This document shows positions 11,804 through 24,334 of a DNA stretch of 64,000 nt, piece after piece. The stretch is taken from the NCBI GenBank assembly GCA_963693305.1, contig OY855905.1, forward strand, positions 310,001 to 374,000, given 5' to 3'. The position numbers were made by a program, and so were the translations under genes. The notes beneath the pieces were generated by a model. The model was given only the letters and a program-made list of their open reading frames with translations, was not told the origin of the DNA and did not search any database. Each line of letters starts with the position of its first letter. Position 1 is the stretch's first letter. This DNA comes from Meandrina meandrites. Taxonomy: Eukaryota; Cnidaria; Anthozoa; Scleractinia; Meandrinidae.

Positions 11804-12411
11804 CACACTCTACACTGTGCACTATACACGGTACACTGTACTCTGTGCACTATACACGGTACACTGTACTCTGTGCACTATACACGGTACACAGTACTCT
11901 GTGCACTGTGCACCATACACGGTACACTGTACTCTGTGCACAATACACGGTACACTGTACTCTCTGCACTGTGCACTATACACCGTACACTGTACTCTGT
12001 GCACTGTACACCATACACGGTACACAGTACTCTGTGCACTATACACGGTACACTGTACTCTATGCCCTGTGCACTAAACACGGTACACTGTACCCTGTGC
12101 ACTGTGTACTATACACGGTACACTGTACTCTGTGCACTGTGCACTATACACGGTACACTGTACTCTGTGCACTATACACGGCACACTGTACTCTGTTCAC
12201 TATACACGGTACACTGTACTCTGTGCACTGTACACCATACACGGTACACAGTATTCTGTGAACTATAGACGGTACACTTTATTCTGTGCGCTGTGCACTA
12301 TACACGGTACACTGTACTCTGTGCACTGTGCACTGTGCACTATACATGGTACACTGTACTCTGTGCACTGTGCACTTTACACGGTACACTGTACTCTGTG
12401 CACTGTGCACT

Positions 12412-12707
12412 GTTTTCTAATACACGGTACACTGTACTCTGTGCACTATACACAGTACACTGTACTCTGTGCCCTGTGCACTATAAACGGTACACTGTAC
12501 TCTGTGCACTATACACGGTACACTGTACTCTGTGCACTGTGTACTATACACGGTACACTGTACTCTGTTCACTATACATGGTACACTGTGCACTGTGAAC
12601 AATACACGGTACACTGTACTCTGTGCACTGTCCACTATACACAGTACCCTGTACTCTGTGCACTATCCACGGTACACTGTACTCTGTGCCCTGTGCACTA
12701 TATGTGG
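12412..12707. repeat. 296-bp marker block of satellite B, copy 4
   Basis: Same ordered variants and length, located in block B2, 3750 bp after copy 3. It ends CACTATATGTGG (one C-to-T change). The downstream CACCGTGCAC and GGTGCACTG markers are present. Confidence 0.85.
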
Positions 12708-15280
12708 TACACTGTACTCTGTGCACTGTGCACTATACACGGTACACTGTACTCTGTGCACCGTGCACTATTCACGGTACACTGTACTCTGTGCACTGTG
12801 CACTATACACGGTGCACTGTACTCTGTGCACTGTGCACTATACACGGTACACTGTACTCTGTGTGCTGTGCACTATACACGGTACACTGTACGCTCTGCA
12901 CTGTGCACTATACACGGTACACTGTACTCTGTGCACTGTGCACTATACACAGTACACTGTACTCTGCACTATACACGGTACACTGTACTCTATGCCCTGT
13001 GCACTAAACACGGTACACTGTACTCTGTGCACTGTGCACTATACACGGTACACTGTACCCTGTGCACTGTGTACTATACACGGTACACTGTACTCTGTGC
13101 ACTGTGCACTATACACGGTACACTGTACTCTGTGCACTATACACGGCACACTGTACTCTGTTCACTATACACGGTACACTGTACTCTGTGCACTGTTCAC
13201 CATACACGGTACACAGTACTCTGTGCACTATACACGGTACACTGTACTCTGTGCACTGTGCACTATACACGGTACACTGTACCCTGTGCACGATGTACTA
13301 TATACGGTACACTGTACTCTGTGCACTGTGCACTATACACGGTACACTGTACTCTGTGCACTATACACGGCACACTGTACTCTGTTCACTATACACGGTA
13401 CACTGTACTCTGTGCACTGTACACCATACACGGTACACAGTACTCTGTGCACTATACACGGTACACTGTACTCTGTGCGCTGTGCACTATACACGGTACC
13501 CTGTACTCTGTGCACTGTGCACTGTGCACTATACACGGTACACTGTACTCTGTGCAATGTGCACTATACACGGTACACTGTACTCTGTGCACTGTGCACT
13601 GTTTTCTAATACACGGTACACTGTACTCTGTGCACTATACACAGTACACTGTACGCTGTGCACTGTGCACAATACACAGTACACTGGACTCAGTGCACTG
13701 TGCACTATGCACGGTACACTCTACTCTGTGCACTGTGCACTATACACGGTACACTGTACTCTGTGCACTGTGCACTATACACGGTGCACTGTACTCCGCG
13801 CACTGTGCACTATACACGGTACACTGTACTCTGTGTGCTGTGCACTATACACGGTACACTGTACGGTGTGCACTGTGCACTATACACGGTACACTGTACT
13901 CTGTGCACTGTGCACTATACACAGTACAACTGTACTCTGCACATTACACGGTACACTGTACTCTATGCCTTGTGCACTAAACACGGTACACTGTACTCTG
14001 TGCACTGTGCGCTATACACGGTACACTGTACTCTGTGCACTGTGCACTATACACGGTACACTGTACTCTGTGCACTGTGCACTAAACACGTTACACTGTA
14101 CTATGTGCACTATACACGGTACACTGTACTATGTTCACTATACACGGTACACTGTACTCTGTGCACTGTACTCTGTGCACTGTACACTATACACGGTACA
14201 CTGTACTCTGTGCACTATACACTGTACACTGTACTCTGTGCACTGTGCACTATAAACGGTACATTGTACTCTGTGCACTGTGCACTATACACGGTACACT
14301 GTACTCTGTGCACTGTGCACTATACACGGTACACTGTACTCTGTGTGCTGTGCACTATACACGGTACACTGTACGCTGTGCACTGTGCACTATACACGGT
14401 ACACTGTACTCTGTGCACTGTGCACTATACACAGTACACTGTACTCTGCACTATACACGGTACACTGTACTCTATGCCCTGTGCACTAAACACGGTACAC
14501 TGTACTCTGTGCACTGTGCACTATACACGGTACACTGTACCCTGTGCACTGTCTACTATACACGGTACACTGTACTCTGTGAACTGTGCACTATACACCG
14601 CACACTGTACTCTGTTCACTATACACGGTACACTGTACTCTGTGGACTGTACACCCTACACGGTACAAAGTACTCTGTGCACTATACACGGTACACTGTA
14701 CTCTGTGCGCTGTGCACTATACACGGTACACTGTACTCTGTCCACTGTGCACTGTGCACTATACACGGTACACTGTACTCTGTGCACTGTGCACTGTGCA
14801 CTGTGCACTATACAGGGTACACTGTACTCTGTGCACTTTGCACTATACACGGTACACTGTACTCTTTGCACTGTGCACTATACACGGTACACTGGACTCA
14901 GTGCACTGTGCACTATGCACGGTACACTGTACTCTGTGCACTGTGCACTATACATGGTACACTGTACTCTGTGCACTGTGCACTAAACACGGTACACTGT
15001 ACTCTGTGCACTATACACGGTACACTGTACTCTTTGCACTATACACGGAACACTGTACTCTGTGCACTATACACGGTACACTGTACTCTCTGCACTGTGC
15101 ACTATGCACGGTACACTGTACTCTGTGCACTGTGCACTATACACGGTACACTCTACTCTGTGCACTATACACGGTACACTGTACTCTGTCCACTATATAC
15201 ACGGTACACTGTACTCTGTGCACTGTGCACTGTGCACTATACACAGTACACTGTACTCTGTGCACTGTGCACTATACACG

Positions 15281-15351
15281 GTATAGTAGTATATACGGTA
15301 TATACACGGTATATACACGGTATATACCGGGTATATACACGGTATATACAC
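15281..15351. repeat. 11-bp expansion block 6 inside satellite B (longest)
   Basis: The longest of the eight blocks, with an interrupted step (TATACCGGGTATATACACGG). Here the downstream marker reads GTGCGCTTTACAC instead of GTGCGCTGTGCAC. Confidence 0.87.
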
Positions 15352-16577
15352 TGTACTCTGTGCGCTTTACACTATACACGGTACACACTACTCTGTGCAC
15401 TGTGCACTGTGCACTATACAGGGTACATTGTACTCTGTGCACTGTGCACTATACACGGTACACTGTACTCTGTACACTGTGCACTATACACGGTACACTG
15501 GACTCAGTGCACCATGCTCTATACACGGTACACTGTACTCTGTGCACTGTGCACTATACACGGTACACTGTACTCTGTGCACTATACACGGTACACTGTA
15601 CTCTTTGCACTATACACGGAACACTGTACTCTGTGCACTATACACGGTACACTGTACTCTCTGCACTGTGCACTATGCACGGTACACTGTACTCTGTGCA
15701 CTGTGCACTATACACGGTACACTCTACTCTGTGCACTATACACGGTACACTGTACTCTGTCCACTATACACGGTACACTGTACTCTGTGCACTATACACG
15801 GTACACTGTACTCTGTGCACTGTGCACCATACACGGTACACTGTACTCTGTGCACAATACACGGTACACTGTACTCTCTGCACTGTGCACTATACACGGT
15901 ACACTGTACTCTGTGCAATGTACACCATACACGGTACACAGTACTCTGTGCACTATACACGGTACACTGTACTCTATGCCCTGTGCCCTAAACACGGTAC
16001 ACTGTACTCTGTGCACTGTGCACTATACACGGTACACTGTACCCTGTGCAATGTGTACTATACACGGTACACTGTACTCTGTGCACTGTGCACTATACAC
16101 GGTACACTGTACTCTGTGCACTATACACAGCACACTGTACTCTGTTCACTATACACAGTACACTGTACTCTGTGCACTGTACACCATACACGGTACACAG
16201 TACTCTGTGCACTATACACGGTACCCTGTACTCTGTGCACTGTGCACTATACACGGTACACTGTACCCTGTGCACTGTGTACTATACACGGTACACTGTA
16301 CTCTGTGCACTGTGCACTATACATGGTACACTGTACTCTGTGCACTATACACGGCACACTGTACTCTGTGCACTGTGCACTATACACGGTACACTGTACT
16401 CTGTGCACTGTGCACTATACACGGTACATTGTACTCTGTGCACTGTGCACTGTGCACTATACACGGTACACTGTACTCTTTCCACTGTGCACTGTGCACT
16501 ATACACGGTACACTGAACTCTGTGCACTGTGCACTGTGCACTATACACGGTACACTGTACTCTGTGCACTGTGCACT

Positions 16578-16875
16578 GTTTTCTAATACACGGTACACTG
16601 TACTCTGTGCACTATACACAGTACACTGTACTCTGTGCACTGTGCACTATAAACGGTACACTGTACTCTGTGCACTATACACGGTACACTGTACTCTGTG
16701 CACTGTGTACTATACACGGTACACTGTACTCTGTTCACTATATACATGGTACACTGTGCACTGTGCACTATACACGGTACACTGTACTCTGTGCACTGTC
16801 CACTATACACAGTACCCTGTACTCTGTGCACTATCCACGGTACACTGTACTCTGTGCCCTGTGCACTATACGTGG
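16578..16875. repeat. 298-bp marker block of satellite B, copy 5
   Basis: Same ordered variants; two bases longer because of an extra TA in CACTATATACATGG. It lies 4166 bp after copy 4. Truncated relatives carrying only the GTTTTCTAATAC end are at about 6708 and 13601, and a relative carrying only the TACGTGG end is at about 7103. Confidence 0.85.
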
Positions 16876-18228
16876 TACACTGTACTCTGTGCACTGTGCA
16901 CTATACACGGTACACTGTACTCTGTGCACCGTGCACTATACACGGTACACTGTACTCTGTGCACTGTGCACTATACACGGTGCACTGTACTCTGTGCACT
17001 GTGCACTATACACGGTACACTGTACTCTGTGTGCTGTGCACTATACACAGTACACTGTACTCTGCACTTTACACGGTACACTGTACTCTATGCCGTGTGC
17101 ACTAAACACGGTACACTGTACTCTGTGCACTGTGCACTATACACGGTACACTGTACTCTGTGCACTGTGCACTATACACGGTACACTGTACTCTGTGCAC
17201 TGTGCACTAAACACGGTACACTGTACTCTGTGCACTATACACGGTACACTGTACTATGTTCACTATACACGGTACACTGTACTCTGTGCACTGTACACAA
17301 AACACGGTACACTGTACTCTGTGCACTATACACGGTACACTGTACTCTGTGCACTGTGCACTATACACGGTACACTGTACTCTGTGCACTGTGCACTATA
17401 CACGGTACATTGTACTCTGTGCACTGTGCACTATACACGGTACACTGTACTCTGTGCACTGTGCACTATACACGGTACACTGTACTCTGTGCACTGTGCA
17501 CTATACATGGTACACTGTACTCTGTGTGCTGTGCACTATACGCGGTACACGGTACGCTGTGCACTGTGCACTATACACGGTACACTGTACTCTGTGAACT
17601 GTGCACTATACACAGTACACTGTACTCTGCACTATACACGGTACACTGTAGTCTATGCCCTGTGTACTAAACACGGTACACTGTACTCTGTGCACTGTGC
17701 ACTATACACGGTACACTGTACCCTGTGCACTGTGTACTATACACGGTACACTGTACTCTGTGCACTATACACGGCACACTGTACTCTGTTCACTATACAT
17801 GGTACACTGTACTCTGTGCACTGTACACCATACACGGTACACAGTACTGTTTCCACTATACACGGTACACTGTACTCTGTGCGCTGTGCACTATACACGG
17901 TACACTGTACTCTGTGCACTGTGCACTGTGCACTGTGCACTATACACGGTACACTTTACTCTGTGCACTGTGCACTGTGCACTATACACGGTACACTGTA
18001 CTCTGTGCACTGTGCACTATACACGGTACACTGGACTCAGTGCACTGTACACTATGCACGGTACACTGTACTCTGTGCACTCTGCACTATACACGGTACA
18101 CTCTACTCTGTGCACTATACACGGTACACTGTACTCTGTGCACCATACACGGTACACTGTACTCTGTGCACTGTGCACTGTGCACTATACACGGTACACT
18201 GTACTCTGTGCACTGTGCACTATACACG

Positions 18229-18266
18229 GTATAGTAGTATATACGGTATCTACACGGTATATACAC
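18229..18266. repeat. 11-bp expansion block 7 inside satellite B (short form)
   Basis: Aligns with block 4. It carries a variant step (GGTATCTACACGG), and the next unit has GTGGACTATACACGG. Confidence 0.88.
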
Positions 18267-18414
18267 TGTACTCTGTGCGCTGTGGACTATACACGGTACA
18301 CTGTACTCTGTGCACTGTGCACTGTGCACTATACACGGTACACTGTACTCTGTGCACTGTGCACTGTGCACTATACACGGTACACTGTACTCTGTGCACT
18401 GTGCACTATACACG

Positions 18415-18452
18415 GTGTAGTAGTATATACGGTATATAAACGGTATATACAC
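18415..18452. repeat. 11-bp expansion block 8 inside satellite B (short form)
   Basis: Aligns with block 5. Its head is GTGTAGTAGTATATACGG and one step reads TATATAAACGG. It lies about 160 bp before the B-to-C boundary. Confidence 0.87.
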
Positions 18453-21400
18453 TGTACTCTGTGCGCTGTGCACTATACACGGTACACTGTACTCTGTGCA
18501 CTATGCACTGTGCACCATACACGGTACACTGTACTCTCTGCACTGTGCACTATACACGATACACTGTACTCTGTGCACTAGACACGGTACACTGTACTCT
18601 GTGCACTACACAGCTGGCTTTTTGCGCTGCTTGCAAAAGCCGACCCAAAATTGTGGTTTTAAACCAAACTCCTGGAATTTGATCCCAAGGGTGTTTTTTC
18701 GTTTCGCCCCGATGGGGAATCTCAAAAAAACGAGTTTTGAACGCAATTGGACGACCTTCGTCAACCCAGCGTTTTCCGCTACTTGGTAAATCCACCCCAA
18801 AATGGTGGTATGAAACCGACCTCGTGGAATTCGATCCCAAGGGTGTTTTTTCGTTTTGCCCCGATGGGGATAGTCGAAAAAACGAGTTTTGAACGCAATT
18901 GGACGACCTTCATCAACCCGGCGTTTTGCGCTGCTGGGAAAAGCCCACCCAAAATGGTGGTATGAAGCCGACCTCGTGGAATTCGATCCAAAGGGTGTTT
19001 TTTCGTTTCGCCCCGATGGGGAAACTCGAAAAAACGAGTTTTCAACGCAATTGGACGACATTCGTCAACCCGCCTTTTTGCACTGCTTGCAAAAGCCCAG
19101 CAAAAATGGTGGTATGAAACCGACCTCGTGGAATTTGATCCCAAGGGTGTTTTTTTGTTCCGTCCCGATGGGGAAACTCGACAAAACGAGTTTTCAACCC
19201 AATTGGACGACCTTGGTCAAACCGGGGTTTTGCGCTGCTTGGAAAATCCCACCCAAAATGGTGGTATGAAACCGACCTCGTGGAATTCGATCACAAGGGT
19301 GTTTTTTCGTTTCGCCCCGATGGGGAAACTCGACAAAACGAGTTTTGAACGCAATTGGACGACCTTCGTCAACCCGGCTTTTTGCGTTGCTGGGAAAAGC
19401 CCACCCAAAATGGTGGTGTGAAACCGACCTCGTGGAATTCGATCCAAAGGGTGTTTTTTTCGATTCGCCCATATGGGGAAACTCGAAAAAACGAATTTTC
19501 AACGCAATTGGACGACCTTCGTCATCCCGGCGTCTTCCGCTCCTTGGTAAATCCCACCCAAAATGGTGGTATGAAACCGACCTCGTGGAATTCGATCTCA
19601 AGGGTATTTTTTCGTTTCGCACCGATGGGGAAACTCGACAAAACGAGTTTTGAACGCAATTGGACGACCTTCGTCAACCCGGCGTTTTCCGCTGCTTGGT
19701 AAAGCCCAGCAAAAATGGTGGTATGAAACCGACCTCGTGGAATTCGAACCCAAGGGTGTTTTTTCGTTTCGCCCCGATGGGGAAACTCGACAAAACGAGT
19801 TTTGAACGCAATTGGACGACCTTCGTCAACCCAGCGTTTTCCGCTGCTTGGTAAAGCCCAGCAAAAATAGTGGTATGAAACCGACCTCGTGGAATTCGAA
19901 CCCAAGGGTGTTTTTTCGTTTCGCCCCGATGGGGAAACTAGACGAAACGAGTTTTCAACGCAATTGGACGACCTTCGTCAACCCGGCTTTTTGCACTGCA
20001 TGCAAAAGCCCAGAAAAAATGGTGGTATGAAACCGACCTCATGGAATTGGATCCCAAGGGTTTTTTTTTGTTTCCCCCTGATGGGGGAACTCGACAAAAC
20101 GAGTTTTCAACCCAACTGGAAGACCTTCGTGAACCCGGCCTTTTCCGCTGCTTGGTAAGTCCAACCCAAAATGGTGGTATGAAACCGACCTCGTGCAATT
20201 CGATCCCAAGTGTGTTTTTTCGTGTCGCTCCGATGGGGAAAGTCGAAAAAACGAGTTTTCAACCCAGTTGGAAGGACTTCGTCATCCCGGCGTTTTCCAC
20301 TGCTTCGTAAAGCCCACCCAAAATGGTGGTATGAAACCGACCTCGTGGAAATCGATCCCAAAGGTGCTTTTTCGTTTCGCCCCGATGGGGAAAGTCGAAA
20401 AAACGAGCTTTGAACGCAATTGGACGACCTTCGTCAACCCGGCGTTTTCCTCTGCTTGGTAAAACCAACCCAAAATGGTGGTATGAAACCGACCTCGTGG
20501 AATTCGATCCCAAGGGTGTTTTTTCGTTTCGCTCCGACGGGGAAAGTCGAAAAAACGAGTTTTCAAGGCAAATGGACGACCTTCGTCAACCCGCCTTTTT
20601 GAACTGCTTGCAAGGGCCCAGCAAAAATGTTGGTATGAAACCGACCTCGTGGAATTCGATCCCAAGGGTTTTTTTTTGTTTCGTCCCGATGGGAAAACTC
20701 GACAAAACGAGTTTTCAACCCAATTGGAAGAACTTCGTCATCCCGGCGTTTTCCGCTGCTTGGTAAAGCCCACCCAAAATGGTGGTATGAAACCGACTTG
20801 GTGGAATTCGATCCCAAGGGTGCTTTTTCGTTTCGCCCCGATGGGGAATGTCGAAAAAACGAGTTTTGAACGCAATTGGACGACCTTCGTCAACCCAGCG
20901 TTTTCCGCTGCTTGGTAAAGCCTACCCAAAACGGTGGTATGAAACCGACCTCGTGGAATTCGATCCCAAGGGTGTTGTTTCGTTTCGCCCCGATGGGGAA
21001 TCTCGACAAAACGAGTTTTAAACGCAATTGGACGACCTTCGTCAACCCGGACTTTTGCGCTGCTGGGAAAAGCCCACCGAAAATGGTGGTATGAAACCGA
21101 CCTCGTGTAATTCGATCCAAAGGGTGTTTCTTCGTTTCGCCCCAATGGGGAAAGTCTAAAAAAGGAATTTTCAACGCAATTGGACGACCTACGTCAAACC
21201 GGCGTTTCGCGCTGCTTGGAAAATCCCACCCAAAATGGTGGTATGAAACCGACCTCGTGGAATTCGATCCCAAGGGTGTTTTTTCGTTTCACCCCTATGG
21301 GAAAAGTCGAAAAACGAGTTTTGAACGCAATTGGACGACCTTCGTCAACCCGGCTTTTTGCGCTGCTGGGAAAAGCCCACCCAAAATGGTGGTGTCAAAC

Positions 21401-23104
21401 CGAGCTCGTGGAATTCGATCCAAAGGGTGTTTTTTCGTTTCGCCCATATGGGGAAACTCGAAAAAACGAGTTTTCAACGCAATTGGACGTTTTTCGTCAA
21501 CCCGGCGTTTTCCGCTCCTTTGTAAAGCCCTCCCAAAATGGTGGTATGATAACGAACTCGTTGAATTCGATCCAAGGGTGTTTTTTCGTTTTGCCCTGAT
21601 GGGGAAAGTCGAAAAAACGAGTTTAAAACGCAATTGGACGACCTTCGTCAACCCGGCTTTTTGCGCTGCTGGGAAAAGCCCACCCAAAATGGTCGTATGA
21701 AACCGACCTCGTGGAATTCGATCCAAAGGGTGTTTTTTCGTTTCGCCCCGATTGGGAAAGTCGAAAAAACGAGTTTTGAACGCAATTGGACGACCTTCGT
21801 CAACCCGGCTTTTTTCGCTGCTTCCAAAAGCTCTCCCAAAATGGTGGTATGATACCGAACTCGTTGAATTCGATCCAAGGGTGCTTTTTCGTTTTGCCCA
21901 GATGGGGAAAGTCGAAAAAACGAGTTTTGAACGCAATTGGACGACCTTCGTCAACCCGGCTTTTTGCGCTGCTGGGAAAAGCCCACCCAAAATGGTCGTA
22001 TGAAACCGACCTCGTGGAATTCGATCCCAAGGGTGTTTTTTCCATTCGCCACGATAGGGAAAGTCGAAAAAACGTGTTTTGAACACTATTGGCGGGCCTT
22101 CGTCAACCTGGCTTTTTGCACTGCTTGCAAAAGCCCAACCAAAATAGTAATATAAAACCGACCTCGTGGAATTCGATCCCAAAGGTTTTTTTTCGTTTCG
22201 CCCCGATGGGGAAAGTCGAATAAACGAGTTTTGAACGCAATTGGACGACCTTCGTCAACCCGGCTTTTTGCACTGCTTGCAAAAGCACAGCAAAAATGGT
22301 GCTATGAAACCGACCTCGTGGAATTCGATCCCAAGGGTGTTTTTTTTGATTCCCCCCGATGGGGAAAGTCGAATTAACGAGTTTTGAACGCAATCGGACG
22401 ACCTTCGTCAACCCGGCTTTTTTCGATGCTTGGGAAAGCCCACCAAAAATGGTGGTATGAAACCGAAATTGGTAAATTCTATTCCAAGGGTGATTCTTCG
22501 TTTCGCCGTGATGGCGAAAGTCGAAAAACGGGTTTTGAACGCAATTGGACGACCTTCGTCAACCCGCCGTTTTTCGCTGCTTGGTTAAGCCCACCCAAAA
22601 TGGTGGTATGAAACCGACCTCGTGAAATTCGATCCCAAGGGTGTTTTTTCGTTTCGCCCCGATGGGGAAAGACGAAAAAACGAGTTTTCAACGCAATTGG
22701 ACGAACTTTGTCAACCCCGCTTTTTGCGCTGCTTGCAAAAGCCCACCAAAAGTGGTGGTATGAAACCGACCTCGTGGAATTCGATCCGAAGGGTGTTTTT
22801 TCGTTTCGCAACGATGGGGAAAGTCGAAAAAATGAGTTTTCAACGCAATTGGACGACCTTCGTCAACCCGGCTTTTTGCAGCGCTTGCAAAAGCCCACCA
22901 AAAATGGTGGTATGAAACCGACCTCGTGGAATTCGATCCCAAGGGTGTTTTTTCGTTTCGCCCCGATGGGGCGAGTCGAAAAAACGAGTTTTGAACGCAA
23001 TTGGACGACCTTCGTGAACCAGGCTTTTTACGCTGCTTGCAAAAGCCCACCAAAAATGGTGGTATGAAACCGACCTCGTGGAATTCGATCCCAAGGGTGT
23101 TTTT

Positions 23105-23185
23105 TCGTTTCGCCCCGATGGGGAAAGTCGAAAAAACGACCTTCGTCAACGCGCCTTTTTGCACTGCTTGTAAAAGCTAGCCCAC
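23105..23185. repeat. C1 monomer with 21-bp internal deletion and small insertion
   Basis: The usual AAACGAGTTTTGAACGC region is missing: AAAAAACGA runs straight into CCTTCGTCAAC. The missing 21 bp lie between two copies of the tetranucleotide ACGA, suggesting slippage. Shortly after, TAAAAGCTAGCCCACCC carries four extra bases. Confidence 0.88.
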
Positions 23186-23440
23186 CCAAAATGGTGGTAT
23201 GAAACCGACCTTGTGGAATTTGATCGCAAGGGTGTTTTTTCGTTTCGCCCCGATGGGAAAACTCGAAAAAACGAGTTTTGAACGCTATTGGACGACCTTC
23301 GTCAACCGGGCATTTTACGCTGCTTGCAAAAGCCCACCCAAAATGGTGGTATGAAACCGACCTCGTGGAATTCGATCCCAAGGGTATTTTTTCGTTTCGC
23401 CCTGATATGGAAACTCGAAAACACGAGTTTTGAACGCAAT

Positions 23441-24314
23441 TGGACGACCTTCGTCAACCCGGCGTTTTCCTCTGCTTGGTAAAACCAACCCAAAATGGTG
23501 GTATGAAACCGACTTCGTGGAATTCGATCCCAAGGGGTTTTTTTTTCGTTTCGCTCCGATGGGAAAAGTCGAATAAACGACCTCCGTCAACCCGGCTTTT
23601 TGAACTGCTTGTAAAAGCCCACCCAAAATGGTGGTATGAAACCGACCTCGTGGAATTCGATCCCAAGGGTGTTTTTTCGTTTCGCCCCGATGGGGAAACT
23701 CGAATAAAAGCGTTTTGAACGCAATTGGACGACCTTCGTCAACCCGGCTTTTTGCACTGCTTGCAAAAGCCCACTCAAAATGGTGGTATGAAATCGAAAT
23801 TGTTAAAATCGATTCCAAGGGTGTTTCTGCGTTTCGCTCCGATGGGGAAAGTCGAAAAAACGCGTTTTGAACGCATTTGGACGACCTTCGTCAACCCGGC
23901 GTTTTCCTCTGCTTGGTAAAACCAACCCAAAATGGTGGTATGAAACCGACTTCGTGGAATTCGATCCCAAGGGGTTTTTTTTTCGTTTCGCTCCGATGGG
24001 AAAAGTCGAATAAACGACCTCCGTCAACCCGGCTTTTTGAACTGCTTGTAAAAGCCCACCCAAAATGGTGGTATGAAACCGACCTCGTGGAATTCGATCC
24101 CAAGGGTGTTTTTTCGTTTCGCCCCGATGGGGAAACTCGAATAAAAGCGTTTTGAACGCAATTGGACGACCTTCGTCAACCCGGCTTTTTGCACTGCTTG
24201 CAAAAGCCCACTCAAAATGGTGGTATGAAATCGAAATTGTTAAAATCGATTCCAAGGGTGTTTCTGCGTTTCGCTCCGATGGGGAAAGTCGAAAAAACGC
24301 GTTTTGAACGCATT
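23441..24314. repeat. Tandem duplication of a 437-bp C1 trimer
   Basis: 23441-23877 and 23878-24314 read the same apart from their ends. The unit is three monomers (456 bp) minus 19 bp: one monomer lacks the same 21 bp between ACGA repeats (AATAAACGACCTCCGTC) and another stretch has two extra bases in GGGGTTTTTTTTTCG. Both copies also contain AAATTGTTAAAATCG and an ACGCGTTTT variant, which foreshadow subfamily C2. Near-identity suggests a recent event. Confidence 0.92.
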
Positions 24315-24334
24315 TGGACGACCTTCGTCAACCC

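Larger units (their letters stand above)
11804..18615. repeat. Satellite B, block B2
   Basis: Same heptad-built minisatellite as 1773-11495. Its first 280 bp (11804-12080: CTCTACACTG, CACACAGTAC, GCACCATACACGG, GCACAATACACGG, CTCTCTGCACTG, CACCATACACGG, CTATGCCCTGTGC) match about 15717-15995 within the same block. So the sequence that resumes after the C islet is a B segment whose relative lies only 3.9 kb further on. The forward frame at 14131-17670 is open for 1179 codons for the same trivial reason as in B1. Confidence 0.96.
17755..18923. repeat. Duplicated B/C boundary segment, right copy
   Basis: Partner of 10640-11803. Here the C sequence continues into the 45-kb array instead of ending after two monomers, so this is probably the original boundary. 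The direction is inferred from that and not proven. Confidence 0.88.
18616..24334. repeat. Satellite C, subfamily C1: divergent 152-bp array
   Basis: About 37-38 head-to-tail monomers. Diagnostic pieces are TGGTATGAAACCGACCTCG, GGAATTCGATCCCAAGGGTG, CGTTTCGCCCCGATGGGG, AAGTCGAAAAAACGAGTTTT, GAACGCAATTGGACGACC and CTTCGTCAACCCGGC. The segment after CCCGG varies most: CTTTTTGCGCTGCTTGCAAA, CGTTTTCCGCTGCTTGG or CTTTTTGCGCTGCTGGG. Most monomers carry an EcoRI site (GAATTC). Order is irregular apart from a dimeric stretch near 21.3-22.0 kb, where CTGGGAAAAGCCCACCC recurs every 302 bp at about 21370, 21672 and 21974. C1 lies next to satellite B and looks like the old edge of the array. Confidence 0.95.

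Noticed and set aside
1773..18615. Telomeric repeat array (7-bp period)
   Set aside because: The heptads lack the G-run of TTTAGGG-type telomere repeats, and the array is internal and heavily rearranged.
18616..24334. Pseudogene fragments (phrases such as GMKPTSWNSIPRVFFRF recurring in forward frames)
   Set aside because: They recur every 152 bp together with the DNA and vary with it; no frame is conserved in preference to others.
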